DNA of 64,000 nucleotides from Verrucomicrobiota bacterium (GTDB taxonomy: Bacteria > Verrucomicrobiota > Verrucomicrobiia > Opitutales > Opitutaceae). Location: the NCBI GenBank assembly GCA_016235555.1, contig JACRKC010000095.1:57625-121624 (forward strand), in the 5' to 3' direction. Positions 34,917 to 43,012 of the stretch are shown one piece after another (positions within the stretch are counted from its first letter, which is position 1; each line of letters begins with the position of its first letter). The notes under the pieces are model-generated. The model was not told the origin of the DNA and made no database searches. It saw only the letters and a program-made list of their open reading frames with translations. A program made the translations under genes and the position numbers.

Positions 34917-36716
34917 ATGTCCGCCACGCCGCCCCTCGCCTCCCGTCCGCCTCGCTCCGCCGCGCGGATTTTCCCCGCCTTGCGACTGCTCGCCGCGCTC
35001 GCCTCGCTCCCGGTCGTCGAGGCGCAGCCTGCGTCCTCAGCGTCCTCACGCGGCACCGCCAGCCCGCTCGGTTCGTGGATCATCGCCCCCACGCGCGTCG
35101 TCTGGACGAGCCCCGCCGGTGCGAGCCACGCCGCCAATCTCCTCGGCGCGAATCCCAACCAAGCGCTCCTGAAAAACCCGCGCCCACCCTGCGTGCTCGC
35201 CCCCGCCGCCAACGGCGCAAGCGGCGGTGCCATCCTGCTCGATTTCGGCAAGGAGATTTCCGGCTACGTCGAACTCATCACGACGATGACCAAGGAAAAG
35301 GACCCGCCGCTCGTGCGCATCCGTTTCGGCGAGTCGGTGGCGGAGGCGATGGCCGAACTCGGCGGCGAGGCCAACGCGCAGAACGATCACGCACTGCGCG
35401 ACCAGACCGTGCGCCTTCCGTGGCTCGGCAAGCTCACCGTGGGGCCGAGCGGTTTTCGTTTCGTGCGCATCGACAATCTCGACCCCAAGCTCCCGGTCAG
35501 CCTCGCCGAGGTGCACGCGGTGCTCCAGTTGCGCGACGTGCCGCAGGTGGGCTCGTTTCGCTGCGACGACGAGCGGCTCAACCGCATCTGGCAGGTCGGC
35601 GCCTACACGGTGCACCTCAACATGCAGGACTACCTGTGGGACGGCGTGAAGCGCGACCGCCTCGTCTGGATCGGCGACATGCACCCCGAAGTCGCGACGA
35701 TCAACGCCGTGTTCGGTTTCAACGACGTCGTCCCGCGCAGCCTCGATCTCACTCGCGAGGTCACGCCCGCCACCGAATGGATGAACGGCATCAGCTCCTA
35801 CTCGATGTGGTGGGTGCTCATCCATGAGCAGTGGTGGCTGCACCATGGCAACCGCGACTATCTCGCCGCGCAGAAGACCTACCTGCAGGCGCTGCTCAAA
35901 CGCCTCGCCGCGCTCGTCGGTCCCGACGGACGCGAGCGCATCAACGGCACACGTTTTCTCGACTGGCCCAGCTCGCCGAACAAGGAAGGTGTGACCGCCG
36001 GCCTCCAAGCGCTGCTCGTCATGACGCTCGAATCCGGCGCGCGTTTGCTGACCGAACTCGACGACACCTCGACTGCCGGCCTCTGCACCGAGGCCGCCAC
36101 GCGCGGCCGTCGCGTTGTGCCCGACGTCAATGGTTCGAAATCCGGCGCCGCCCTCCTTGCCCTCGCCGGTATGCGCGACGCGAAGCAGACCGCACGCGAG
36201 GTGTTGCAGGTGGGAGGCCCGGCGAACATCTCGACGTTTTACGGCTACTACGTGCTGCGCGCCCTCGCGCAGGCTGGCGAAGTCGACACCGCGCTCGACT
36301 TCATTTCGCGCTACTGGGGCGCGATGCTCGATCTCGGCGCGACGACGTTCTGGGAAGACTTCGACCTCGCGTGGACCGACAACGCCGCGCGGATCGACGA
36401 ACTCGTGCCGCCCGGGAAGAAGGACGTGCACGGCGGCTATGGGGCGTATTGCTACATCGGTTTCCGGCACAGCCTGTGTCACGGCTGGGCCAGCGGACCG
36501 ACTGCGTGGCTCAGCGAAACGGTGCTCGGCGTGACCCCGCTCGAGCCGGGTTGCAAGCGCGTGCGGATCGTCCCGCAACTCGGCCGGCTCACGTGGGCCG
36601 AGGGCACCTACCCCACCCCGCGCGGCCCGATCAAGGTGCGCCACGAACGCCGCGCCGATGGCACGGTGCACTCCGAGATCAGCGCGCCCGCTGGCATCGC
36701 AGTGGTCCGCTCATAG
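34917..36716 (+). CDS. GH78-like glycoside hydrolase, exported
   Basis: 599 residues from ATG at 34917, which starts an Arg-containing signal peptide (about 1-37, 'LRLLAALASLPVVEAQ'). It is shorter than the 964-residue GH78 enzyme in this window because the N-terminal domains are reduced to one beta-domain ('AILLDFGKEISGYVELIT', 'IRFGESVAEAM'). The (alpha/alpha)6 barrel has 'DGVKRDRLVWIGDMHPE', corresponding to the D-x3-R-D-E motif of GH78 but with Arg at the Glu position, a variant I recall in rhamnosidase-like enzymes. 'GYGAYCYIGFRHSLCHGWASGP' and a C-terminal beta-domain ('RIVPQLGRLTWAEGTYPT') follow. It faces away from the sulfatase operon. Rhamnosidase activity is likely but not certain. 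Confidence 0.85.
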   Translation: MSATPPLASRPPRSAARIFPALRLLAALASLPVVEAQPASSASSRGTASPLGSWIIAPTRVVWTSPAGASHAANLLGANPNQALLKNPRPPCVLAPAANGASGGAILLDFGKEISGYVELITTMTKEKDPPLVRIRFGESVAEAMAELGGEANAQNDHALRDQTVRLPWLGKLTVGPSGFRFVRIDNLDPKLPVSLAEVHAVLQLRDVPQVGSFRCDDERLNRIWQVGAYTVHLNMQDYLWDGVKRDRLVWIGDMHPEVATINAVFGFNDVVPRSLDLTREVTPATEWMNGISSYSMWWVLIHEQWWLHHGNRDYLAAQKTYLQALLKRLAALVGPDGRERINGTRFLDWPSSPNKEGVTAGLQALLVMTLESGARLLTELDDTSTAGLCTEAATRGRRVVPDVNGSKSGAALLALAGMRDAKQTAREVLQVGGPANISTFYGYYVLRALAQAGEVDTALDFISRYWGAMLDLGATTFWEDFDLAWTDNAARIDELVPPGKKDVHGGYGAYCYIGFRHSLCHGWASGPTAWLSETVLGVTPLEPGCKRVRIVPQLGRLTWAEGTYPTPRGPIKVRHERRADGTVHSEISAPAGIAVVRS

Positions 36717-36733
36717 CCGTTTTTTGCCTTCAA

Positions 36734-36778
36734 CGAGGCGGGACGCCTCGTCCACGTGGCTGAGGCGTCCCGCCTCAG
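36734..36778. repeat. Paired GGGAC-loop hairpins
   Basis: CGAGGC-GGGAC-GCCTCG followed by CTGAGGC-GTCCC-GCCTCAG, two perfect hairpins 10 bases apart. The second, inverted, is identical to the repeat inside the coding gene at 6924-6942. Located just after the glycosidase stop. Confidence 0.7.
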
Positions 36779-36805
36779 TCGGAGAACGAAAATGCGCCCC
36801 TAGCC

Positions 36806-36958
36806 GGGCGCATCTCACTTTCTTGCAGCAGGCCGAAAGGTGGGCCGGCCGCTCCGCGGGCGGCCAGGAGCGAGCGGAAATCACAGCGCGCTGTCCGGGC
36901 ACGGAGCGCCCGGCCCACCCCTGCGGTGCGGCACATTGCAGGAAACTGAGACGTGCCC
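36806..36958. repeat. MITE-like repeat, copy 3
   Basis: Left end GGCGCATCTCACTTTCTTGC identical to copy 1 at 13339; right end GCAGGAAACTGAGACGTGCC is its imperfect inverted form. The interior is one long palindrome (GTGGGCCGGCCGCTCCG ... CGGAGCGCCCGGCCCAC). With the hairpins at 36734 it accounts for most of the 321-base gap before the DUF971 gene. Confidence 0.7.
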
Positions 36959-37037
36959 CTCACGCCGTCGCGGACACAATTCGCTGGAGTTTTCCGCCTC
37001 ACGGAAAACTAATTGCTTTTTGCGAAGCAAACCGGCC

Positions 37038-37340
37038 ATGCACGCGCCCACCAACATCCAACTCATCGGCAACGAAGTCGCCATCGTCTGGAGCGACGGC
37101 GCGGAAACCTATTTCGAGTTCGAAAAACTCCGCGCCGCCTCGCCCAGTGCCGAGACCGCCGGCGAGCGCGACATCTTCGGCAACCAATATGGCGGCCACG
37201 GCCCGAAGAAATTTCCCGGCGTGACCGTCACCGGCTGGGAGCAAATCGGCAATTACGCCATCCGCTTCGATTTCAGCGACGGCCACCGCACCGGCCTCTA
37301 CGCCTACGATTATCTCCGCAAACTCGCCGCCGAAATGTAG
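37038..37340 (+). CDS. DUF971 / gamma-butyrobetaine hydroxylase N-terminal-like protein
   Basis: 100 residues. 'LIGNEVAIVWSDGAETYFEFEKLR', then 'GVTVTGWEQIGNYAIRFDFSDGH' and 'GLYAYDYLRKLA' are typical of the small DUF971 proteins, related to the N-terminal domain of gamma-butyrobetaine hydroxylase and found near iron-sulfur cluster genes elsewhere. The usual metal-binding Cys residues seen in some members are absent. The stop codon TAG lies within the first bases of a REP element (37337). Start is ATG at 37038. Cellular role unknown. Confidence 0.85.
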   Translation: MHAPTNIQLIGNEVAIVWSDGAETYFEFEKLRAASPSAETAGERDIFGNQYGGHGPKKFPGVTVTGWEQIGNYAIRFDFSDGHRTGLYAYDYLRKLAAEM

Positions 37341-37403
37341 GAGCCTGCTTGCAGGCGATTCGGCCGCCGCGCAATTTTCCATCGCCTGCAAGCAGGCTCC
37401 TAC
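37337..37403. repeat. REP palindrome with GTAG/CTAC foot
   Basis: GTAGGAGCCTGCTTGCAGGC at the left and its exact inverted copy GCCTGCAAGCAGGCTCCTAC at the right; arms are perfect over 23 bases. The left GTAG supplies the stop codon of the DUF971 gene; the right end is 18 bases before hisI. Confidence 0.85.
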
Positions 37404-37421
37404 GTTCACGCAAACGTCACC

Positions 37422-37889
37422 ATGTCCTCCTTCGTCTTCCCCGCCCGCACCGCCACCGCCGAGATCGAACTCGGCACGACCCTCCAGCCGAAGTTCGACG
37501 CCGACGGCCTCATCCCCTGCATCACCCAGGACGTCGCGACGGGCGAGGTGGTGATGTTCGCGTTCATGAACGCCGAGTCGCTCGCGCACACGCTGGCGAC
37601 GAAAAAAGCCACTTACTGGAGCCGCTCGCGCAAGAAGCTCTGGGTGAAAGGCGAGGAATCCGGCAACGTCCAGCTCGTCCGCGAACTCCGCACCGACTGC
37701 GATCAGGACGTGCTGCTCATCAACGTCGAGCAGACCGGCGCCGCCAACGCCTCGTGTCACAACGGCTACAAATCCTGTTTCTACCGCAAACTCGCCGACG
37801 GCGCCCGCGCCGACGACGCCGCGTCGCTCAAGCTCGAATTCACCGCGCGCCCGCTCTTCGACCCCGCGACGGTCTACAAGAAAAAGTGA
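37422..37889 (+). CDS. hisI: Phosphoribosyl-AMP cyclohydrolase
   Basis: 155 residues, a stand-alone HisI without the HisE domain. It opens the ring of phosphoribosyl-AMP, the third step of histidine synthesis, in the cytoplasm. Motifs: 'VATGEVVMFAFMNAESL', 'ATYWSRSRKKLWVKGEESGN', the metal-binding 'DCDQD' and 'GAANASCHNGYKSCFYR' with the Zn-binding Cys and His. Other his genes are not in the window. It follows a REP element and precedes a small unknown gene by 55 bases. Confidence 0.95.
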   Translation: MSSFVFPARTATAEIELGTTLQPKFDADGLIPCITQDVATGEVVMFAFMNAESLAHTLATKKATYWSRSRKKLWVKGEESGNVQLVRELRTDCDQDVLLINVEQTGAANASCHNGYKSCFYRKLADGARADDAASLKLEFTARPLFDPATVYKKK

Positions 37890-37944
37890 GCGCGGTTGCG
37901 TCCGGCGCGTTTGTGCGCTGAGTTCCCGCCGTTCTCCCCTGCCC

Positions 37945-38115
37945 ATGAGTGACGTTCCCGTGCCCACGAATCCGCCGCCGGTGCCACCCGTGGCCGAGGT
38001 TGTGATGCCGCCGTTGCCCAAGCCACCGCCAGCCAGTCAACTCACGCCGGAGGAGCAGATGGCCGCCTTCGAAAAAGACCTGAAGGAAAACGATTGGGGC
38101 CATCAGCCCTGCTGA
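37945..38115 (+). CDS. Small Pro-rich hypothetical protein
   Basis: 56 residues from ATG 37945 to TGA 38115. The first half is Pro-rich ('PTNPPPVPPVAEVVMPPLPK'), the second a charged helix ending 'EEQMAAFEKDLKENDWGHQPC'. There is no signal peptide and no recognised domain; the terminal Cys and the Trp-Gly-His make chance coding unlikely. Its last 13 bases overlap the 3' end of the convergent rhomboid gene. A real gene is likely but the function is unknown. Confidence 0.55.
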   Translation: MSDVPVPTNPPPVPPVAEVVMPPLPKPPPASQLTPEEQMAAFEKDLKENDWGHQPC

Positions 38116-38966
38116 ACCTTCTTCCGATCGATCCATCCGACCACGAGCCCCGCGGCCAGGCCCGCACCAAACCCCGCGGCGTGTGCGGACACGTCGATGG
38201 GTAATCCGCCCGCACCATACAACGCCAGCAGTGCGCCGCCCGAGCCCAAGGGCGCGAGCACCGACGCCAGCGGCTTTCCGCCGCCGTCGCTCCACGCCAG
38301 GCTCGCGGCACGCCCTGTGAGCAAGCCGAGTCCGGCGAACACCGCCGTCGATGCGCCCATTGACCGGTATGCCTCGGGGTGGTGCAGCGCGGCCACCACG
38401 AGATTGCCCGCGATCGCGCTGACGGCGATCCACCACCAACCGCGCGCCGGGCCCACCACCCCCAGCCACGCCGCAAAGATAAACCAACCGCTGATCGCAT
38501 TGGCGAGCAGGTGCGCCGCATCGGCGTGGAGAAACAGCGCCGTGGCGGCCCGCCACACTTCGCCCTGGCTGAACACACCCGCGGCATCCAGCAGGCCAGC
38601 CTCGACGATCGCCGGCCGCACCGACTGCAGCCAGAATACGCCGGCCAACGCCAGAGCCCAGAGGAGCGGCGATATTTGGTCGTCGGGTCCGGCTGGCGCG
38701 CCCTCGTCCACCGGAGCCGGTGGCCAGCCAATGCTCTCGCGTTCGTAGCGCGCGAGTTGTTCCTGCACGGAGGCGGCGACGGCCGGCTCGACCAGCAGGC
38801 AAAATCCCGACTCGCCGGGCACCAGCCAATAGGCCTCCCCCATGGCGAGCACGACCAATCCCCGGGCAAATCCAGCATCGGCCGTCGGGTAGACCCCGGC
38901 CTGCGCGAGATCGCCGGGCACCGTCTGCTCGCCGGCGGTCTCCGGAACTGGCGGAAGCGGCATCAT
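38103..38966 (-). CDS. Rhomboid-family intramembrane serine protease
   Basis: 287 residues. The first 95 are a soluble N-terminal domain. Then come about six membrane segments with rhomboid hallmarks: 'SQGEVWRAATALFLHADAAHLLAN' (the conserved W-R and H-x3-H-L-x2-N region), the catalytic Ser in 'GASTAVFAG', and the catalytic His in 'SAHAAGFGAG'. Both catalytic residues are present, so it is probably active. Substrates are unknown. It is the last gene of a leftward run after lpxC-fabZ and lpxA. The soluble N-terminal region, with 'AYWLVPGESGFCLLV', is not a family I can name. Confidence 0.87.
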   Translation of the reverse strand: MMPLPPVPETAGEQTVPGDLAQAGVYPTADAGFARGLVVLAMGEAYWLVPGESGFCLLVEPAVAASVQEQLARYERESIGWPPAPVDEGAPAGPDDQISPLLWALALAGVFWLQSVRPAIVEAGLLDAAGVFSQGEVWRAATALFLHADAAHLLANAISGWFIFAAWLGVVGPARGWWWIAVSAIAGNLVVAALHHPEAYRSMGASTAVFAGLGLLTGRAASLAWSDGGGKPLASVLAPLGSGGALLALYGAGGLPIDVSAHAAGFGAGLAAGLVVGWIDRKKVQQG

Positions 38967-39042
38967 CGTTGCACCACGATGGCACGTCGCGCCGGCGTCG
39001 GCAATCCCGGCCCCGCGGTCCGCGGACGGGAACGATCGGGCG

Positions 39043-39831
39043 TCAGCGCCCGCCGGCGGCGAGTCCGCGCTGACTCATTTGCGCGAAGCCAAGCATGTGG
39101 CTGAACTCGGCACTCGCCGCGTCCGGGTGGACCGCCAGTCGCTCCAGCGCCTGCGAACGGTTGAGGCCGTCGCGGTAGAGGATGCGGTGGATCTGTTTCA
39201 CGCGGTCGAGCCGCTCCGCGGAAAAGCCGTTGCGCTCGAGCCCGACCTTGTTGATCGCCCGCACTTCCGCCGGAATGCCATCCGCGATGAAAAACGGCGG
39301 CAGGTCCTGCACGAGTTTCGCCATCGCCGAGAGCATCGCGTAGGCCCCGAGCCGGCAGAACTGGTGCACCCCGCCGTAGCCGCCGATGATCACGTGATCC
39401 TCGACCACCACGTGACCGGCGAGCACGGCGCCGTTGCTCATGATGATGTGGCTGCCGAGCACGCAGTCGTGCGCGACGTGCGTCGTCGCCAGCAGCACGT
39501 TATCCGAGCCGATGCGCGTGAAGTCGCCCTCGTTGGTCGCGCAATGGATGCTCACGTATTCGCGAAACACGTTGCGGTCGCCGATGCGCAGGCCCGGGTG
39601 GCCGCCGGCGTGCTTGAGGTCCTGCGTCTTGCCGCCGATGCAGGCGAACGGGAAAACCTCGCAGCCCGCGCCGACCACGGTGTTGCCCTCGACCGAGGCA
39701 TGGTGATGCAGCCGCGTGCCCGCCCCGAGCGTGACCTTCGCGCCCACAAACGCGTAGGCGCCGATCTCCACGTCGGCGCCGAGTTGCGCGCCAGATTCGA
39801 TGACCGCGGTGGGATGAATCGTGGACCCCAT
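39043..39831 (-). CDS. lpxA: UDP-N-acetylglucosamine acyltransferase
   Basis: 262 residues, the usual length. LpxA transfers a 3-hydroxyacyl chain from ACP to UDP-GlcNAc, the first step of lipid A synthesis. The left-handed beta-helix shows as hexapeptide repeats ('IHPTAVIESGAQLGADVEIG'), the catalytic His is in 'ATTHVAHDC' and 'IIMSNGAVLAGHVVVED', and the C-terminal helical domain is 'GLERNGFSAERLDRVKQIHR'. It follows lpxC-fabZ on the same strand, 94 bases apart, with an inverted-repeat element between them. Confidence 0.96.
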   Translation of the reverse strand: MGSTIHPTAVIESGAQLGADVEIGAYAFVGAKVTLGAGTRLHHHASVEGNTVVGAGCEVFPFACIGGKTQDLKHAGGHPGLRIGDRNVFREYVSIHCATNEGDFTRIGSDNVLLATTHVAHDCVLGSHIIMSNGAVLAGHVVVEDHVIIGGYGGVHQFCRLGAYAMLSAMAKLVQDLPPFFIADGIPAEVRAINKVGLERNGFSAERLDRVKQIHRILYRDGLNRSQALERLAVHPDAASAEFSHMLGFAQMSQRGLAAGGR

Positions 39832-39839
39832 ATTCTTAG

Positions 39840-39924
39840 CGTGTCATTCCGAGCGGAGCGAAGAATCCAATTGGATTCCCGAACAGAGTAGCGAGTCGCA
39901 TATCAAAGTGGATTCTTCGCATCG
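39840..39924. repeat. Inverted-repeat element between lpxC-fabZ and lpxA
   Basis: GCGAAGAATCCA near the left and TGGATTCTTCGC near the right are perfect inverted arms, preceded by TCATTCCGAGCGGA. A related sequence, TCATGCTGAGCGCAGCGTAG, occurs at 63808. It ends next to the lpxC-fabZ stop codon. Confidence 0.6.
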
Positions 39925-39925
39925 C

Positions 39926-41254
39926 TCAGTCGATCTCCGCCTCGTCCACGATGGCGAACATCAACTCCGCCGACGAGACCACCTGCCCGTCGACCGTGCA
40001 CGTGACCTCGGCCGAGGCGAGTTTGTTGCCGCGCGTCTTCGTCAGCCTGGCGTTGATGATGAGCTGGTCGCCCGGACGCACGGGTTTGCGGAACTTCACC
40101 TTGTCCGCGCTCATGAACAGCGTGGCTTTGCCCTCGGCCGAGCCGCGCCGCAGCATCAGCACGCCGGCGGCCTGCGCCATGGCCTCGAGTTGCAGCACGC
40201 CGGGCATCACGGGATTGCCGGGAAAGTGGCCCTGGAAAAACGGCTCGTTGATGCTGACGTTCTTGATCGCCACGAGCGCGTCGTCGCCGACGAACTCGAC
40301 CACGCGGTCCAGCATCACGAACGGATAACGGTGCGGCAGCGTGTCGAGGATGCGGCGGATATCGAGCGAGGTCTCGGTCGGCAGCACCATCGTCGGACGC
40401 GGCTTCTTCTTCGGTCCCTTCTTGCGCTCCTCGAGCCTGGCCGCGAGCGCGCGCGTGAGCTCGGCGTTGATCGCGTGGCCCGGGCGGGTCGCGATGATGT
40501 GCGCCTTGAGCGGCATCCCGAGCAGCACGATGTCGCCGATGATATCGAGCATCTTGTGCCGGACGAACTCGTCTTTGAAGCGCAGGCCTTCCTTCGAGAT
40601 GATCTTGTCGCCTTTGATGACGACGGCGCAGTCGAGCGAGCCGCCCTTGATCTTGCCGAGCTTCAGCAACTCCTCGATGTCCTCATAAATCGTAAAGGTC
40701 CGCGCCGCCGCGATCTGCGTCATGTAGGTGTCCGGATCGATCGTGAGCGAGAGGTGTTGCGTGTGGATGCCGCGGTCGTCGGCCGAAGTGCACGAGATCA
40801 TCAGCTCGTCCGCGGGCAGCGCGATGATGGACGACTGGCCCTTCGTCACCGACACGGCGGCATCGAGCGTGAAATATTCGCGGTCCTTGTCCTGCTCGAC
40901 CGGCTCGCCCTGCATGATGAGGTCGACGTAGGGCTTGGCCGAGCCGTCGAGGATCGGCGGCTCCGAGGCATCCATGTCGATGATCACATTGTCGATGCCG
41001 CAGCCATGCAGGGCGCTCAGCACGTGCTCGACCGTGTGGATCTTGGCGTGGCCGGATTGGATCGTCGTCGCGCGCACGAGATCCGTCACCTGGTCCACGC
41101 GCGGCCGCAGCTCCGGCGAGCCACTGAGGTCGGTCCGGCGAAACAGGATGCCATGGTCCGCGGGCGCGGGCTTGATCGTCAAAGTCACCGCGTCGCCCGT
41201 GTGGAGCGCGCTGCCTTTGATGGAAACTTCCCGCGCGAGTGTGCGTTGCTTCAT
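39926..41254 (-). CDS. lpxC-fabZ: Bifunctional LpxC deacetylase / FabZ dehydratase
   Basis: 442 residues from ATG at 41254. Residues 1-285 are LpxC, the Zn-dependent UDP-3-O-acyl-GlcNAc deacetylase: Zn ligands are the His in '[14 protein letters not shown]' and the His and Asp in '[10 protein letters not shown]', with '[10 protein letters not shown]' carrying the catalytic His. After a Lys/Pro linker ('[13 protein letters not shown]'), residues 305-442 are FabZ, the 3-hydroxyacyl-ACP dehydratase, with '[13 protein letters not shown]' and the catalytic His/Glu in '[20 protein letters not shown]'. Such fusions are known from Bacteroidetes and other phyla. One protein thus balances lipid A and fatty acid synthesis, and lpxA follows downstream. 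Confidence 0.95.
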   Translation of the reverse strand: MKQRTLAREVSIKGSALHTGDAVTLTIKPAPADHGILFRRTDLSGSPELRPRVDQVTDLVRATTIQSGHAKIHTVEHVLSALHGCGIDNVIIDMDASEPPILDGSAKPYVDLIMQGEPVEQDKDREYFTLDAAVSVTKGQSSIIALPADELMISCTSADDRGIHTQHLSLTIDPDTYMTQIAAARTFTIYEDIEELLKLGKIKGGSLDCAVVIKGDKIISKEGLRFKDEFVRHKMLDIIGDIVLLGMPLKAHIIATRPGHAINAELTRALAARLEERKKGPKKKPRPTMVLPTETSLDIRRILDTLPHRYPFVMLDRVVEFVGDDALVAIKNVSINEPFFQGHFPGNPVMPGVLQLEAMAQAAGVLMLRRGSAEGKATLFMSADKVKFRKPVRPGDQLIINARLTKTRGNKLASAEVTCTVDGQVVSSAELMFAIVDEAEID

Positions 41255-41394
41255 GCGATGGGCGCGGAGTTTCGGCAACCCCGGCGGCGGAGCGCAAGCG
41301 TGGAGATGGGCGCGGCCTTGACATGGCGCGCAGCCGTTTGCCACCTTCGACCCTTTCACAACACAAACTCCTCCGTCCGCCACGACCCTCCGTC

Positions 41395-41952
41395 ATGCCC
41401 GCAGCCAACGACATCCGCAAAGGCCAAGTCATCAAGTTTAACGGCGAGCCCCACCTCGTCATGGAGACCCAGCACCGCACGCCCGGCAACCTCCGCGCCT
41501 TCGTGCAGATCAAGATGCGCAATCTCCGCTACGGCAAGGCGCTCGACCAGCGTTTCGCCTCGACCGACACGATCGAGGTGCTGCCCACCGACCGCAAGGA
41601 GCTCGAGTTCAGCTATGTCGATCGCGGCACCTACGCGTTCATGGACAACAGCACGTTCGAAACGATCGAACTCAACGAGACCCAGCTCGGCGACGTGAAG
41701 AACTACCTCGCCCCCGGCGGCAAGGTCGACGTGCTCTTCGTCGACGAACGCCCGCTCTCCGTCGATCTGCCCTCGACCGTCTCGCTGAAAATCATCGAGT
41801 CAGCCGACGGGGTGAAGGGCGACACCGCTTCGAACGTCCAGAAACCGGCGAAGCTCGAGACCGGCCTCACGGTCCAGGTGCCGCTCTTCATCAAGGAAGG
41901 CGAAGTCATCCGCGTCAGCACGATCGACGGCACGTATCTCGGCCGCGTCTGA
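41395..41952 (+). CDS. efp: Elongation factor P
   Basis: 185 residues; relieves ribosome stalling at polyproline stretches. All three beta-barrel domains are present, ending 'FIKEGEVIRVSTIDGTYLGRV'. The tip of domain I is 'HRTPGNLRAF': Asn32 stands where E. coli has the beta-lysylated Lys34, so neither lysylation, rhamnosylation nor aminopentanol modification should be possible. The promoter may include TTGACA at 41318-41323. The start is ATG 41395; a perfect terminator follows at 41973. It diverges from lpxC-fabZ. Confidence 0.95.
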   Translation: MPAANDIRKGQVIKFNGEPHLVMETQHRTPGNLRAFVQIKMRNLRYGKALDQRFASTDTIEVLPTDRKELEFSYVDRGTYAFMDNSTFETIELNETQLGDVKNYLAPGGKVDVLFVDERPLSVDLPSTVSLKIIESADGVKGDTASNVQKPAKLETGLTVQVPLFIKEGEVIRVSTIDGTYLGRV

Positions 41953-41972
41953 GACAAGCCGATTGCAATTTC

Positions 41973-42001
41973 GACCCGCGGCGCGAGCCGCGGGTCTTTT
42001 T
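41973..42001 (+). terminator. Intrinsic terminator of efp
   Basis: GACCCGCGG-CGCGAG-CCGCGGGTC, a perfect nine-base-pair stem, followed by TTTTT. Placed 20 bases after the efp stop. Confidence 0.92.
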
Positions 42002-42002
42002 G

Positions 42003-42085
42003 TTACCACCACGGACTATCCGGATTGCACCGACAAGACCCACCTATCGGAAATCCATCCGTGCAATCCGTGGTGAAAAAACACG
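42003..42085. repeat. Inverted repeat with CCACGGAT-type arms
   Basis: ACCACCACGGACTATCCGG at the left and GTGCAATCCGTGGTG at the right form an imperfect inverted repeat between the efp terminator and the carbonic anhydrase gene end. Purely a sequence observation. Confidence 0.5.
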
Positions 42086-42097
42086 AACCCCGCCCTC

Positions 42098-42781
42098 CTA
42101 CCCCAGCGCCGCAATCGCGGCCTTGTGGTTCGCGAGTGCCTCGTCCGGATTGCCCGCGGTAAAATTCAGATCGCGCAGCAACCCGTCGCGCAGCCCGTAA
42201 ATCCAGCCGTGCACCGTGAGCGGCTGCGTGCGTTTCCACGCATCGAGCACCGGCGAAGTCTGGCACACGTGGGCCACCTGCTCGATCACGTTGAGTTCGC
42301 ACAGGCGGTCACTCTGCGCCGCCTCATCCGGCAGCCGGCAGACGCATCCTTCGTGCTTCTCACGCACGTCCTGCACGTGGCGGAGCCAGTTGTCGGCCAG
42401 CCCCACGCGTTCGCAGCGCAACGCCGCGCGCACGCCGCTGCACCCGTAGTGCCCCACCACCATGATGTGCTTCACCCGCAGCACCTCGACGGCGAACTGG
42501 ATCACGCTCAGGCAATTCAGATCCGTGTGCACGACGACGTTGGCCACGTTGCGATGCACGAATAGCTCGCCGGGCAACAGGCCGACGATCTCGTTGGCCG
42601 GCACGCGGCTGTCGGAGCAACCGATCCAGAGATATTCGGGATTCTGCTGGCGCGCGAGTTTGGAAAAAAACTCGGGCTCCCGCGCCCGCATGGCATCGGC
42701 CCAGGCTTTGTTCTGCTGGAACAGGTGACTCAAGGTGTCCATGCGCGCCGCGATGGTTTCGGCGTCTGTGCCCGTGTCCAT
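42098..42781 (-). CDS. can: Beta-class carbonic anhydrase
   Basis: 227 residues from ATG at 42781; ATG 42742 ('MDTLSHLFQQNKAW') aligns with the E. coli Can start and is equally possible. It interconverts CO2 and bicarbonate. Zn ligands: Cys in 'WIGCSDSRVPANEI' with the Asp-Arg dyad, and His and Cys in 'VVGHYGCSGVRAAL'. 'GELFVHRNVANVVVHTDLN', 'LCELNVIEQV' and 'VHGWIYGLRDGLL' match the E. coli Can family closely. An imperfect 195-base palindrome lies directly upstream (42816-43010). Confidence 0.94.
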   Translation of the reverse strand: MDTGTDAETIAARMDTLSHLFQQNKAWADAMRAREPEFFSKLARQQNPEYLWIGCSDSRVPANEIVGLLPGELFVHRNVANVVVHTDLNCLSVIQFAVEVLRVKHIMVVGHYGCSGVRAALRCERVGLADNWLRHVQDVREKHEGCVCRLPDEAAQSDRLCELNVIEQVAHVCQTSPVLDAWKRTQPLTVHGWIYGLRDGLLRDLNFTAGNPDEALANHKAAIAALG

Positions 42782-42815
42782 CCCAAACCCCGACCAGCGA
42801 ACAGCCCCGAAGAAC

Positions 42816-43010
42816 AACCACTGATGGATTTCGCCAAGGGGCGAAATCTCGAGAAACCCCTCCGGCTCATCGCCTCCGGTGTGAACTTGGGCACCGGCTA
42901 ATCGCCGGCGAAGCTCGGCCGCGATTAGCAGCCGCCCAAACTTGACGCGCAGGCGATAAGCCGGAGCTGCTGAAACTAAATTTCGCCATTGGCGAAATTC
43001 ATCAGTGGTT
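42816..43010. repeat. 195-base imperfect palindrome with nested hairpins
   Basis: The outer arms, AACCACTGATGGATTTCGCC and GGCGAAATTCATCAGTGGTT, match at 19 of 20. Each arm is also a hairpin (GATTTCGCC-AAG-GGGCGAAATC; AATTTCGCCATTGGCGAAATT). Inner arms CTCCGGCTCATCGCCT and AGGCGATAAGCCGGAG match at 15 of 16. No open frame is present. It fills the gap between the carbonic anhydrase gene and the acetyltransferase stop. Confidence 0.8.
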
Positions 43011-43012
43011 CA

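Noticed and set aside
13339..36958. CRISPR array from recurrent repeats
   Set aside because: The repeats are dispersed, not regularly spaced, and no cas gene is present.
41239..41394. Longer start for elongation factor P
   Set aside because: The upstream extension overlaps the divergent lpxC-fabZ start and has no homology to the family; ATG 41395 fits.
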